In this document: piece after piece, positions 33,996-45,637 of the stretch
How the letters are laid out: every line of letters begins with the position of its first letter
Numbering within the stretch: the first letter of the stretch is position 1
Assembly (NCBI GenBank): GCA_947561395.2
Contig: OX387194.1
Span: 28,716,036 to 28,780,035 of the forward strand
Direction: 5' to 3'
From: Buxus sempervirens
Taxonomy: Eukaryota; Streptophyta; Magnoliopsida; Buxales; Buxaceae
DNA length: 64,000 bases
Notes under the pieces: generated by a model
What the model saw: only the letters and a program-made list of their open reading frames with translations
What the model was told of the DNA's origin: nothing
Databases searched by the model: none
Position numbers and translations under genes: made by a program

Positions 33996-34709
33996 TCACA
34001 ATGCTTCCCAAGTTTTTTGAAAATCTGGATCTGTGGGATAGAGTGCCTTCATTGCTTCAAACCCTGTGATGTTTACTGAGAAAACAAAGAGGAGGTGGGG
34101 TCTTCGGCTAAGTGCATCAGCCACTTTGTTTTCCTTTCCTGCCTTGTGTTTGATAGTAAAATGGAATTGTTGTAGAAAGTCAAACCATCTAGCATTCCTT
34201 GCATCCAATCGGTTTTGTGAGTGGAGATGTTTTCAATAATCATGATCCGTGAATAGAATGAACTCACTGTGGATAAGATACAGCCGCAAATGCTTCAATG
34301 TTTGCACTAATGCATAGAGCTCCATGTCGTAGGCGGAATATTTGCGATGGGATTCATTGAGCTTTTCACGAAAGAAAGAAATTGGGTGCCCTTCCTAGCT
34401 TAGGACACCACCGATACCCACATGAGAGGCATCACAAGCCACCTCAAAAATTTTGGAAAAATCTAGTAACCGTAGAACTGGGGCAGTGGCCATCTTTCTC
34501 TTGATGGCTTCAAAGGCTTTGGCTGCAGTTGGAGTCCAGACGAAGGTTTTGGCCTTTAGACATTCTGTGATTGGAGCCATGATGGTGCTGAAACCATGTA
34601 TGAAGCGCTTGTAAAATGTAGCTAATCCATGGAAACTCTGAACATCAAAGAAAGATCGTGGGTTTGGCCAATCCAAAATAGCTTTCACCTTGGCTGGGTC
34701 TACTTCCAT
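33996..34709 (-). pseudogene. Gypsy RT connection and RNase H, with stops and frameshift
   Basis: 34709-34398 encodes the RT thumb and RNase H start ([28 protein letters not shown]), then a TAG at 34395-34397 where CAG would continue the family motif. 34208-33996 carries the RNase H end (LDARNARWFDFLQQF; HKAGKENKVADALSRR). The stretch between is broken. RNase H would degrade the RNA strand during reverse transcription; this copy cannot supply it intact. Confidence 0.82.
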
Positions 34710-34740
34710 GCCTTTGTGAGAGATAATGAATCCCAGAAAA

Positions 34741-36564
34741 TTAGCTCTTTTTTTTAAGGAAAGAGCATTTGCTGCAGTTTATAAAAAGCTGCTCTTTTCT
34801 TAGTGTCTCCAACACTTGTCGCAAATGGGTTAGATGCTCTATCTCATAAGGACTAAAGATAAGAATGTCATCAAAGTATACCACCACGAATTTTCCTAGG
34901 AAGGGTTTGAGAGCTTGAGTCATCACTCGCATAAAAGTACTAGGAGCGTTGGTCAATCCGAAAGGCATCACAAGCCATTCGTACAGACCGTCTTTCGTCT
35001 TGAAAGCTGTTTTCCACTCATCTCCGGGTCGTAGTCGAACCTGGTGGTACCCACTTCGGAGATCAATCTTGGTGAAAACAGCAGCCCCACTCAATTGGTC
35101 CAACATGTCATCAAGACGAGGGATGGGGAATCGATATTTAATGGTGATTTTGTTGACTGTTCTGCTATCGATACACATCCTCCAGCTACCATCTTTTTTT
35201 GGTGTGAGTAATGCCGGTACAGCGCAGGGACTAAGGCTTTCCCTTATGAACCCATGGTCAAGTAACTCCTGGACTTGACGTTGCAACTCTGTGTGTTCAA
35301 TGGGGCTCATTCTGTAGTGCGGCAAATTTGGAAGAGTGGCTCCTGGAACCAAATCAATGGCGTGTTGGATGTCGCGCAACGGAGGTAGTTGTTGAGGTAG
35401 TGACTCGGGCATGAGATCCTGAAATTCCTGCAATAATTGATGAAGGACAACAGGGATTTTCCCATCGTCTTGCTTCACTGGGCGCCCAACTAATAGAAAA
35501 ATTATTGGTGTAGTATGAATTTCTTTAGTGAAGGCCCAAGGAGTTAGGACAGAATTAGACTTCCTGCTGGGCTCAAATTCAGTGATTGGTTCCAATACAA
35601 CCTTTTTATCCAGAAATTTGAATGAGTATGTATTGTTGAACCCATCATAGTGAACATGCCTATCATACATCCATGGGCTACCCAGAAGGAGATGGCATAC
35701 TGTCATTGGGATTACGTCACACCAAACTTCATCCGCATATTTCTTCCCCAAAGTAAACTTGATGAGGCAACGGTGTTGGATAGGAATAGAATTAGTGTTG
35801 TTTATCCAACTGATTATGTAGGGTGTGGGGTGTACCTCTTGCTTCAAGCCCAGTCGTTCAACCACATCTTTTGCCACCACATTCATTCCACTTCCATTAT
35901 CAATGTTCACATTGAGGGCCTTGTTGCCGTGCTCAACCCACGTGTGTAAGATATTAGTTCTCTTCCATCGATGATCACTCTTCTCAATTATCATCATTTG
36001 CTCGGTAAGCATTCTCTGGATTACACAACTTGGAAGTTTTGTGGCTTCCAACCGCTCCTCTTGTTCCACCTCTTCTGGTTTGGTTGAATTCTCAACATCC
36101 TCCATAGTAGCAGATTCAGCACCCAGTAGATCTTTCTCATTGGCACAAGCAACCCGTTGATCTCGAGTAGGATAGAGGGCTACATAATGACCAAAACCCT
36201 TGCATTTGTAGCATTGTGGTCCTTCACCGACTACCGTGAATTTACTCTTGTTATTGCTTGCAGAGTTGCCTTTTGTTGGGTCTGCTACATGTTTCTGGGT
36301 GTAGGTTGATGCGGGACGTGAGACTCCGGTGTCACTATACTGATAACGTCGATTGCCTCTAGTACTAGATTGTTTCTCAAGTTGCAAAGCTAATTGGTAG
36401 GCTTCTTCAACATTGTAAACACGTGCTGGCAGCATATCTTTCCGAATTTCTAGTTTCAACCCATTGAGATAACGAGCTAGAACTTGAGTCTCATTTTCGT
36501 GAACTTTGCTTCGTACTGTTAATTCATGGAATCTTTCAGTGTACTGATCAATTGTGGTTTTCAT
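34741..36564 (-). pseudogene. Gypsy gag end, protease and reverse transcriptase
   Basis: An open frame of 607 codons. The zinc knuckle has C118, C121 and H126, but the last Cys is replaced by Tyr131. The protease motif reads D222-N-G-S where D-S-G is usual. The RT is well preserved, with LLTPKKDGSWRMCIDSR, KIDLRSGYHQ and the catalytic YFDD at 563-566. The frame breaks in a T-run (A-run on the coding strand) near 34747-34755, just after the RT palm. The gag part continues in frame from upstream across the TAG at 36577. Confidence 0.88.
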
Positions 36565-37012
36565 GTTTTGCCTCCACTACAGCATCTCTTCGTATACAAG
36601 TTGGTCATAATTAGCAGGAAGGTATTTTGATTCCAATCTTTCTTTCATTTCGTCCCAATCAGTGATAGGAGGCTGGTGAATTCGCTGCAATTGAGTCTCC
36701 ACGGTACTCCACCAGGCACGGGCCGATCCTTTCAATTTCATCTTGACAAACCTCACCTTGCGATCCTCAGAAACAGAGAACCAATAAAAATAATCCTCGA
36801 TGGCAATAAGCCAATTGTGGAATGCATCAGGATCAAGTTTACCAAGAAAATCTAGTACTTCTACTTTCATCCGTTTGGTGACTTCATCCAGGGGTTCTCT
36901 ACAAACCTGAAAGTCAATTGGACCGCGTTGAGGCATTCCCCGGTCATGCACACGTCGCGGTTCTCCCCTCCAGACTCCGCCCAGTTGCACTTCCTCCTCC
37001 TCGTCAGTGTTC

Positions 37013-38679
37013 TGTGAGACATGGAAAAATCAATCTAGTTACTTCCTATCATCACACGGGCTCAATTTAAAACAAGGAGTCGCCACCATTCCTTTTAGGT
37101 GTGAATGGACACCAAAATGACCAAATAAAAGAAATAATTAAAGAAAACAAATTAGAGTAAAAATAACTCTAAAAGAAAAAGTAAACCAGAGATGGGTAAG
37201 GAGATTAGGTTATAAACAGGGGAAGGTGTTAGGCACCCCCATTCATCCACACAAGGTGGCTGCCAAGTATTATTCATGTTTTGGAAAAGGCTTGCTAAAT
37301 AGAAATCAAAACAAAAGTAAAAAACATAAAAGAATGTATGGCTTATTTCCATGTGAATGATCCAATTAATTCTGGATCCTTCTTATGAAAACAAAAGCCA
37401 TTTCTTGGGCTTCATGATTGACTGAAATCAAGACAAAGAAAACATTTCTAAAGTAAATGCTTCAAAATCTGGCTTTGAGTTAAATTCTTGAAATCTTGGA
37501 ATAAATAGAAAAAATATTATTTTTACAAAATATTGAAAAATCTAATCTGAACAATCCAGGACATAGATATAACACATATTTCTCATTATATAAAAAAAAA
37601 CAAAGCCAAAATTACCCACGTTGATGAAAAAACATCAAAAGGGGAAAACTTAGACCGTAGGGTCTTCTTTCAAGAATGAAAAATGACTCAAAAAACCAAC
37701 TCGTGAAACCATAGAGATTATTGGAAGGCTTCTGAATCAAGATCTACCACATTAACAATGGCAGATCCAAGATCTTAGCCTAAACGACTAAAAACATCAA
37801 AAAACATAAAAAGGGTGAAAATAATGTAAAAAATCAAAATATATGAAGAAGCCTAAACAAAATATAGTATTCCTCCATATTTCATCACCAAATCATCACA
37901 CAACCTAAACAAAATACTACAACCACATATTTCTAAGGTTACAGCATATGGGGGGTCTGCCCTATGGGTCCATTCCTGTCTTCCTTTCCCCTAGAACTCT
38001 CTTCACGTTTTACGACTAGAGAAGATACTCGAGATACTTGGATTGAGGTTTGGGGTTACAATCACACACAGGCATTATACTATAGAAAGGGAGAAGAGTA
38101 GAACTATCCTATAAATTAAAACTAGAAAATAAAGAAGTTGTGAAGCTTACCTGGACTTGAGAAAGCAAAAAGGCAGGGGTTCTCTTCTTCACTTGGAGTA
38201 CTCTTCTCAGCAATTCTTAGTCACAATTCCACAGCAATTTCACACACACAATCTTCTACTAGTTATTTCTCAGCCATTTGCTTGAGGAGAGGCCTCCTAT
38301 TTATAAGCAAAAGCAGGAGCAGGGGTGGTCCTAAGAGGTTCTAGAATGTTCCAATCCCATTTTAGAAAGATGAATCAGGGTAAAAACGGCCGCACAAAAC
38401 CTTAGAGAGGAGATCAAAATAGAAACAATGCTTAAAAAATGAGATTTTAGAAATTCGCTCAAAATACGCATGTCCGCATTTTATTTGTGGACACGCCTTG
38501 TCCGCATTTTAAATGCGGACACCTAATGTCCGCAAATCAAATGCGGACACGGCTTGTCCTCATACTTTATGCAGACAGAACAGTTTTGGCCAAATTTCAT
38601 CTTTTTTGACCTGTTTTAAATTCAAATAGATATTTTTCCTCATTTTCTCATTTTGGGAGTGCAATTTGGGGTGTCTAAA
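37013..38679. mobile_element. Solo LTR, family A, copy 2
   Basis: 1667 bp, TGTGAGACATGG..GGGGTGTCTAAA, flanked by perfect 5-bp duplications tgttc (37008-37012, 38680-38684). It is homologous to 2564-4358 in the same orientation. The final CA has decayed to AA. It interrupts the gypsy gag and so is younger than that element. Four hairpins lie near its right end. Confidence 0.88.
38471..38577. repeat. Array of four GTCCGC hairpins in family-A LTR copy 2
   Basis: Palindromes at 38471-38493, 38499-38522, 38527-38549 and 38555-38577 have a 28-nt period. Stems are GTCCGCAT paired with ATGCGGAC, with the last unit decayed. The position matches the GCCCG array of copy 1. Confidence 0.85.
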
Positions 38680-38972
38680 TGTTCCCAACAATCTCTTTCC
38701 TACAATATCCCCTTCGCTCCACTCTCCTTCCCCTCATGTCTTCTCGAGCAATTCGATCATCCATAATGTCAAGTCTTCGCATGATCGTTTCAAGTGTTTG
38801 GGATACCTACTCCATTTGTTGTTGTGTAACAGGTGTAGTTTGGGTGGGATTGGTGTTAGTGTTGGAAGGGTTGGGGTTGTTAGAACCGTGTTCCATGAAG
38901 TTGTATGACTGACCACTTCTGGTTTCAGGCATGGATTGAAGTGCTCAACCGAACGTAGCTTTGATACCAATT

Positions 38973-39380
38973 TGATGCAACTCTCCTGAATAGGTACAAA
39001 ACTCTCAGAAAGCCCATCTCGCATTGAAATCCTAAGAAAAGTTGGAAATCACTTCCAAGACAAATCTGATTGGGTTTTCAAAAAAAAAAACTATCTGCCT
39101 TCATTAACAACTGAACTATCTTAAATAACAATTACAGAAATAATCTGTAAGAAAAGTAACTAACAAAACAACTAATAATAACTAACTAAAAGAGATGGCC
39201 TGGAAAACAGGGGTTGTGCCCTTTTATTTAGCTAACAGAAACTCAAAGAAAACTAATTGAAAGAAACCCATCACTTCCACGTATGCCTGCCACCATGGGA
39301 TTCCTTTGCCAAGTATCAATGCCTCATGTTGCCACTTATCTCTGATCAAGCAAGCACACCCACGTACCTAGAGTGCATCA
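38973..39380 (-). repeat. Gypsy 5' LTR
   Basis: 408 bp, about 96% identical by eye to the 3' LTR. The primer site lies directly downstream on the minus strand (GGTATCAAAGC within 38960-38970). Confidence 0.92.
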
Positions 39381-40727
39381 CTGCACCTCTAACACCATCA
39401 CACCAAGTAAGAATTTGGTAGAACTTCTTGACATTTTGTTTTAGGTCTTTTTTTTGTTTCGGAAATTAGATTTGTGTGGCTTTTTTCCTTTTATTCTATT
39501 CCATCCAGACTTGAGGTTCCCCTCGATTTTTCTGATTTTTAAATAGAACAAAGGTAAAGAATAAATTTGGTTTTTATTCAAATTCAGGGAGGAGAGCTAA
39601 GGGGATAGAGAAACATGAAGGTGAGTATACAGATATTTAGGTTTTCAATATTTCTGCTCCTTTCCTCTTATTTCCAAGTTTCAATTGAGAGATTTAGGTT
39701 TTCAATATACTTGATAACGACCAGTGCTCAAGGTTCGATTGAGAGATTTAGGTTGCTATGGATTTGCATTGAAGAAAATAATTTGTTTTTGTGGATTTTG
39801 TTATGTAACTTGGTTACTCTTTTGTTCCTGTGCAAATGACTATCTAGGAAAGAAGGTAGAATTTTAAAAAAAAAACAACAACAAAAGGGTTTTGTATCAC
39901 ATCTTCAAGAGCTTACAACCATTTGATTTTGGTCATATTCCTATTGAAATTGAAAATTGGATGCTAAAATTCTTGCGAAATTTTTTTTTACTTTTTTTTA
40001 ATGGCAAATGGTTGAATATGATAGTATGGTGGCATTTGGTATCAAGAAGGTTCTTTTGTGTTGATTCTCATCTACTGAAAACCTATTGAGTCACTATTCA
40101 TTCAGTGATAGAAGGGTACTCTATCCCAAATTGTAGGTTCCCTTTCTTCCTGTTCATAAAGCCATGAAATGTAAAGGGAAATCTTCAAATTTCGTGAATT
40201 GGTCTAAGATGTAGAATTTGGTTTTATATAATAGCTTTAGTTAACATGATTTTACACTTCCAGTCCTGGCCACTTCCAAAACATATTTTACTCATTAACC
40301 TCCATGAGATGCACAGAAGCTCACCCAAAAAATTCACAATACAACCAACTCAAAAAAACTGTAGCAAGGAGTATTATCAACAATCTGATCGCAAATTAAA
40401 TAATAAACCAAAGATGAGCTTGCACAAAAATTTCTTTTCCACAATTAATTAGAACATCTTGCTTTCCTACCCAAAGGTATAGAAAAGAAACAACATAGTT
40501 CTGTTATAGAAAAATTTTCAGCCAGCTCAAAACAAAACAGAAATGCATCATGAAAATTAAGTCAAGCTTTCAACATGTATTACAAGAAGATAAATGGAGT
40601 CCACTATTCATGTATTACAGAGTTTTGATTATTTTAACTTCTATATTAATTGATTATTGTAACTTTTATATTAATTAGAAAGGGTGTAAAATAAATATTA
40701 GTTTTTGGAAAAAAAAAATGAGGCAGT

Positions 40728-41341
40728 TTTAAACAAAAGATTGATTCATCTGTCTTTTGTGTTATTTTGCATAGTTGGAATAATGATTCATTGCAAGTTT
40801 CGTAGTTGGAATTGTTGCATTAAATTAGAAAAGTAATTTTGGAAGTTGGAAAAAACAGTAACACAATCTTTGATACATTTGCTTATTCCTTTTATTTGGA
40901 CCCCTTTGTCATTTGATAATGATGTAATTTTCTTCTATAGAACTGACAAAATAATTTTCAAAGCAGTCAGAAAGGTATTTCCCACACACACAAAGACACA
41001 CAAATACGTAAATGGATTCAAGCAATTATAGCACATTGCCTGCATTGTAAGGTTACCAAGCTGTCATTTGCAGAAGACAAGAAGCAGGTCTTTAAGGGGC
41101 AGGAGTAGGAACATTTAAAAAGCTTACATGGTGTTCCAACATTCATTCGGATAGTCGTATAAAAAAATTTAACAGATCTGAAACAAAAGATTGACTCAAC
41201 TGTCCTTTATGTTTTTGTTGCATAGTTGGAATAATGATTCATTGCGAGTTGCACAATTGGAATTGTTGCATGAAATTAGAAAAGGAAACTTAGAAGTTGG
41301 AAAAAACAGTAACACAATCTCTGATATATTTGATTATTCCT
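40728..41341. repeat. Pair of ~165-bp direct repeats
   Basis: About 40728-40893 and 41174-41341 share long matching stretches (for example 'catagttggaataatgattc' and 'ggaaaaaacagtaacacaat') with scattered differences. The spacing is about 445 bp. Confidence 0.75.
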
Positions 41342-41574
41342 TTACATGTACGATTATTATTCATAAGCACTTTCTAATGTGATACAATTGTATCACATCA
41401 ACTATTAGTCGAATGCTTGAAGCTGTTTACAATTATTTCTGTTGTAACCCCATTACTAAATAAGTGGGTGTGAACTGTATTTACCATTTTAGAGACATTA
41501 CCATGTGCCCAATTTGAGCATATTTATAGCAAATGTGGAAACTAATAAAGCATCTGACCTCAAGTTGGGAGTGA

Positions 41575-41669
41575 GATGAGCATTATTATACGAATTTGGT
41601 TAATCCTTCATGAGTTATTAAGTCTATTTAAATGAGCATTACTATACGAATCTGGTTAATCCTTCATGT
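41575..41669 (+). repeat. Short tandem repeat, two units
   Basis: Units at 41575-41612 and 41632-41669 share 'gagcatta.tatacgaat' and 'ggttaatccttcatg', 57 bp apart. Confidence 0.7.
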
Positions 41670-41872
41670 TCTTTATGGACTCTATCGTTATGTAAATTTC
41701 ACATTATTTTTTAAATTTCAGCTCATCTTTTGGTATTCCAAGGTTCCGTGCTCAAAGGAAGAGCATCATATGTGAGCGTGGGACTACAAAGGCATTACAT
41801 CAAACACAAGTGACAACCGGTATGCAACTTCTATTCATCTATTTCAACTAAAGTGTGTGCTATTCAATTAAA

Positions 41873-44270
41873 GATAAACACATGCATACATGTTGTATAT
41901 GTTGTTCACAAATTCACCAGTGGTTTGGTGGGAAGTTTGCTATCCAACCTTACTGTGTAGACTTTTTTTTGTTTAGTTCTTCTTCTTATTTTTTTTTCTT
42001 TTTTTGGTAGATGTCTCTGGCTATGTATAATGGTATCCACAAGTTAGATTGTTTAGTTTTATTTTCTTATTCATTCCTGGGATATTGGATCACGTGATTA
42101 GCGATGAATGAGTTGGAAAATTAATTTCTGATTTTTATTTGTTTCCTGTAGCAGGCGACATTTATTAGTTCTTCCTTCTATTGGATCAATTATTGGCATC
42201 ATTATATCATTGCGTTAAACAAGAAAAAATATTAATGTTGAAGGTGCTGTATTCGAAGAAGTTGCAGAGCATGTGAGCCTAGGATTAGTAAGCCATTATA
42301 CCCAACACAATTGCAAACCAGTATGTAAATTCACTCCAATTTTCTAATTTGATGTTTTGTATGCTCTCTTTCCTATAAATAAAAATAAAGTTCTTCAAAT
42401 GTTCGTTTGCATGTGCCTATTTTATCTATCTTATTTTGAGATTTTCAAGTTTTCGAGTTGTGCAAACTGTTTGTGTAGGTCTTTTGGGCCTTGCTTGATG
42501 TTTGCTTTTAATTTGTATCCATTATCATATCATTAAAATAAACCTATGGTTTTAAGCTCTTGGTTTGTGCGCAGGATTTTTTAGGCTCATTGTAAATGAT
42601 CTTGCTATTGCTACTTTTAGCAATATATACAGTATCTTTTAGTGATTTTCATTTCCTTCTCAACTCTAATTAGACATTACACTATCATCCCCCTGTTTTG
42701 ACTATTTCCAACTTCATCTGCACATGTATTATTTACCATGATCATTCAATTCACATGATTATCAGTTGCTTTTATCAGTTAATTTTATTGGGTTCTCCAC
42801 TTCATCTATTTCTTCCAAATATTTATTGCCCCACTTCAATCCACTATTCAATTACATCAACTATGCTATTTTCCAAGCATAAATCTGATTTTTTTATACG
42901 ATAGATATGAAATATGGTCTTGACATGAGGTTCATTGATTTGCTATTTCATGAACTTATTTATACATGGAGTAATGACGATGCTACGAAATTAAATATCT
43001 GCATAGGTTTTATTCCGTTAGCAAAGATAGTAACTGCAATATGATTGCAAAACCACACAATCAGTCTCAGTTGATATACCTCTTGCAAATCCCATCTCTC
43101 CCAAAAATTGGGTAAGCTCATCACATGACAATACATCGTTTCAATTTTTTTTCACATCTCCTTATTGCCTTGATCTACATATTGAAAAACACGGATCATT
43201 TTCTGAATTATTGACAAAATATTGGATAATTAATCAGTTCTCTGTTATAGGAATCCTTATTGGTTGAATAAATCCCTTGGAATATGTTGAATTTAAATGA
43301 AAAATATAAGGTTTTTCTTATGTGTTTCACTCCATTTCATCAAGTTTCAGGGAATTTTGGAGCGATCTAAATATAAAAGTATGGTGCAAGCATTGAAATC
43401 TCCTTGAAGCTCTAACCATTGGTGTTTATTAAATTTTAGGTTCTTCACACACCATTATGGTTGCACACCCAGTATCACCTATTGGAAAGTTCAGTTTTGT
43501 AAATGGAAGTAGCAAAGAAATCTTATGAGCACTAGAAGACCCAATCACACCCCAATCTGTGATGCCTAAACTACCTTTCACTTTAAATCGGTACGACATT
43601 AATTAATCCTAAAATTTAAACCTCAGTAAGTTGATGATTTTTTAAGTTGTATGTTATGTAACCCATTACACAATTTTCCTGTCCTTATGAAGTTTTACTA
43701 TTGCCCACTAAGAGTTCATGTTTTGAAGCAATGATTTTCCCAAATGCTTTTGTAGGAGTTTGGCTCTCAATAAATCTTTAATTCTTCTTCAAGGAGTAAG
43801 GCTGTTGACTGAACCTGGTTGTGCATTTTCTATACTCACTTGCAATATTGAATGCTTTATGTAGAAGAATCATCTTGCCATGACGAAGTTCAAATATACA
43901 TGCAGAAATGCAAAAGGATGTTGAATATGGCAGATTTGAGATACTTTTCACATGGAAACGTTGGTTTAAGTGTGCCTCTTGAATTTTTAAACATTTGTTC
44001 TCTTTATGTTGAAAATAAACACATGCATACATGTTGTATATGTTGTTCACAAATTCACTAGTGGTTTGGTGGGAAGTTTGCTATCCAACCTTACTTTGTA
44101 GACTTTTTTATGTTTAGTTCTTCTTCTTCTTTTTTTGGTAGATGTCTCTGGCTATGTATAATGGTTTCAACAAGTCAGATTGTTTAGTTTTATTTTCTTA
44201 TTCATTCCTGGGATATTGGATCACTTGATTAGCGATGAATGAGTTGGAAAATTAATTTCTGATTTTTATT
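41873..44270. repeat. Pair of ~260-bp direct repeats, 2.1 kb apart
   Basis: Copies at about 41873-42138 and 44014-44270 are closely similar ('ataaacacatgcatacatgt' to 'ttaatttctgatttttatt'). The ends do not show clear TG..CA with target duplications, so I do not call them LTRs. Confidence 0.75.
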
Positions 44271-44702
44271 GGTCAGAATGACCAAAAGATTTAAACGATC
44301 AGTTGTTATACCTCAAATTTCCACCAATAATGTATTGCAGCTAGGGTTGCAACTTGGGTCGGTTAAAACCGAAACCGAACCGATCCAACCCGATTTTAGG
44401 TCGGTTTGGTTTGGGTTATATAGGCTTTGGGTAGGTTTTGGTTCTAAAAATAGAGAACCAAATTTGTTCGGTTCGGTTTTGGATTGAAGGCTCGGGTTAA
44501 CCAAACTGGATCGAAAACCAAACCGAATTTCCTAAATATAAAACCAAACTGAACCGAACCAAACCAAAATATAATAATCTCTATCTCTATCTCTACTACT
44601 TAAAAAGTACGAAGGCTTAAGTGTTCGGGCACTCTTACATTCCGAAATTGCCCTCCTTCAAAGAGCCTTATTACTAACTTCTTCCCCAAGGTTTCGCTTA
44701 AC

Positions 44703-45158
44703 TTGCAACGGAAGCTACTACTAACATGCATAACCTTGTTTACTTCTTCTTCCTCCTGTTACTTGTACCTCAAGCCACATTTTATCAACTTCGGTACCTG
44801 GATTCCCACAGTTTTTCCCAGAAATCTCCTCTATAATGTCGTTGCTTCATCGCTTGGGGACGCTCTTGAATCGGCGATGACTTCAACACTCGAATCAGCT
44901 CCCAAGATATACCAACTATATTTCAATCTAAATCTCTCTGGAGTCCTGGATGACCAAACGTTGAAGCATATCTTCTCTATTCCACTTCTTATTCTCCGAA
45001 AGCTTGAATCAACGACAGATAGGCTTTTGAGGATGCGATTGGGCTACTTCGGTCTCAAGTGCTCAAAAGAATCTCAGCATTCTCGCGCACGGCCAAATGA
45101 AGCATTCAAAGAATCTGTTCGTATCCGAAGCAACTGGATTGATAATTTTTTTTTATAG
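44703..45158 (+). CDS. Uncharacterised 151-codon frame in hAT cargo
   Basis: An ATG-to-stop frame within the cargo, with no domain I recognise. The text is rich in Leu and Ser, with some long runs without rare residues. It may be a captured gene fragment or chance. The cargo edge just upstream (44577 onward, TCTCTATCTCTACTACTTAAAA) resembles a Helitron 5' end. Confidence 0.25.
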   Translation: MQRKLLLTCITLFTSSSSCYLYLKPHFINFGTWIPTVFPRNLLYNVVASSLGDALESAMTSTLESAPKIYQLYFNLNLSGVLDDQTLKHIFSIPLLILRKLESTTDRLLRMRLGYFGLKCSKESQHSRARPNEAFKESVRIRSNWIDNFFL

Positions 45159-45367
45159 CCGTTTTGGGATAATTTATTTCAAATAGTTGCATAAGCTAGG
45201 TCTTGAGGACAAAGAAAAGAGGTTTTGTTTTTAACAGGTTCGTCAATACAGGAAAAGGTTCGTTTTTTAATAGGCTCGTCAATTTGTTTTGTTTTTAACA
45301 AGTTCGTCAATTCGTTTTGTTTTTAACATGCTCGTTTTGAAGACGAAGAGAGAACGAACTTGTTGAA

Positions 45368-45637
45368 GAAGATCTATCGAACCATCTGCATTGCAGAAGA
45401 AACGATGGACGGCAATGGAGATGTGTCAGACAAGTCATGGACAATAGCAAGCTCTGTGAACTTCACTATCTTCAAGCGCATTGTCGTCAGTACAGGAAAA
45501 AGGTTCCAGACTCAATGAAGCTTCATAGGAAATCCGAACGCTACAGAAACGGAAAGAAAGACATGGAGCGTTGGAATCTTAAAACCAGGGAAGAAGGGTC
45601 CCGGAAATTATTGAAGCTGTTGAATAAGAGGGGATAG
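45368..45637 (+). pseudogene. Captured WRC zinc-finger exon fragment
   Basis: Reading in the frame that continues to TAG at 45635-45637 gives HCRRNDGRQWRCVRQVMDN (C at 45392), then SKLCELHYLQAHCRQYRKK and VPDSMKLHRK. The spacing C-x9-C-x10-C-x2-H is exactly that of the plant WRC domain, a DNA-binding C3H finger. The tail after the His (HYLQ..RQ..K.VPDS.KL.RK) resembles the WRC region of JMJ25-type histone demethylases as I remember it, more than that of GRF proteins. The nearest ATG (45437) is inside the domain, so this looks like an internal exon without its own start. It lies in the hAT element, which suggests gene-fragment capture. Confidence 0.68.

Larger units (their letters stand above)
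36565..38896 (-). pseudogene. Gypsy gag, first part, split by a solo LTR
   Basis: The likely ATG is at 38896. The frame runs toward 38680, is interrupted by the family-A solo LTR plus its duplicated tgttc, and continues in frame from 37007 to 36577. Gag-type text is clear in the second part (FLGKLDPDAFHNWLIAIEDY; ARAWWSTVE). Two in-frame TAG codons, at 38807-38809 and 36577-36579, sit where CAG would fit. Without these changes gag would read into the next segment. It is not functional as it stands. Confidence 0.8.
27021..39380 (-). mobile_element. Ty3/gypsy chromovirus-type LTR retrotransposon, nested and decayed
   Basis: LTRs at 27021-27426 (3' LTR) and 38973-39380 (5' LTR) are flanked by perfect 5-bp duplications ctgca (27016-27020, 39381-39385). 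The LTRs end TG..CA and differ at roughly 15 substitutions and 2 single-base indels over about 407 bp. On the minus strand the primer site TTGGTATCAAAGC follows the 5' LTR (38958-38970 region), and a purine tract (AAGGGGGGATG) precedes the 3' LTR. Domain order is gag, zinc knuckle, protease, RT, RNase H, integrase, chromodomain-like end. Removing the copia insertion (5160 bp) and the family-A solo LTR (1672 bp) leaves about 5.5 kb. The short size and chromodomain suggest a chromovirus, perhaps Reina-like; the clade is a guess. Confidence 0.92.
39386..44333. other. AT-rich sequence with direct repeats, no gene supported
   Basis: About 5 kb without a convincing coding region; open frames are short and low in complexity. 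A pattern at 39615 (ATGAAG|GTGAGT) could be a small first exon with a donor, but nothing follows that I recognise. The segment holds several direct repeats listed separately. It could be introns, or the body of the Helitron that ends at 46101. Confidence 0.4.

Noticed and set aside
41873-44270. Small LTR element (TRIM) bounded by the 260-bp repeats
   Set aside because: No clear TG..CA ends, primer site, purine tract or target duplications were found.
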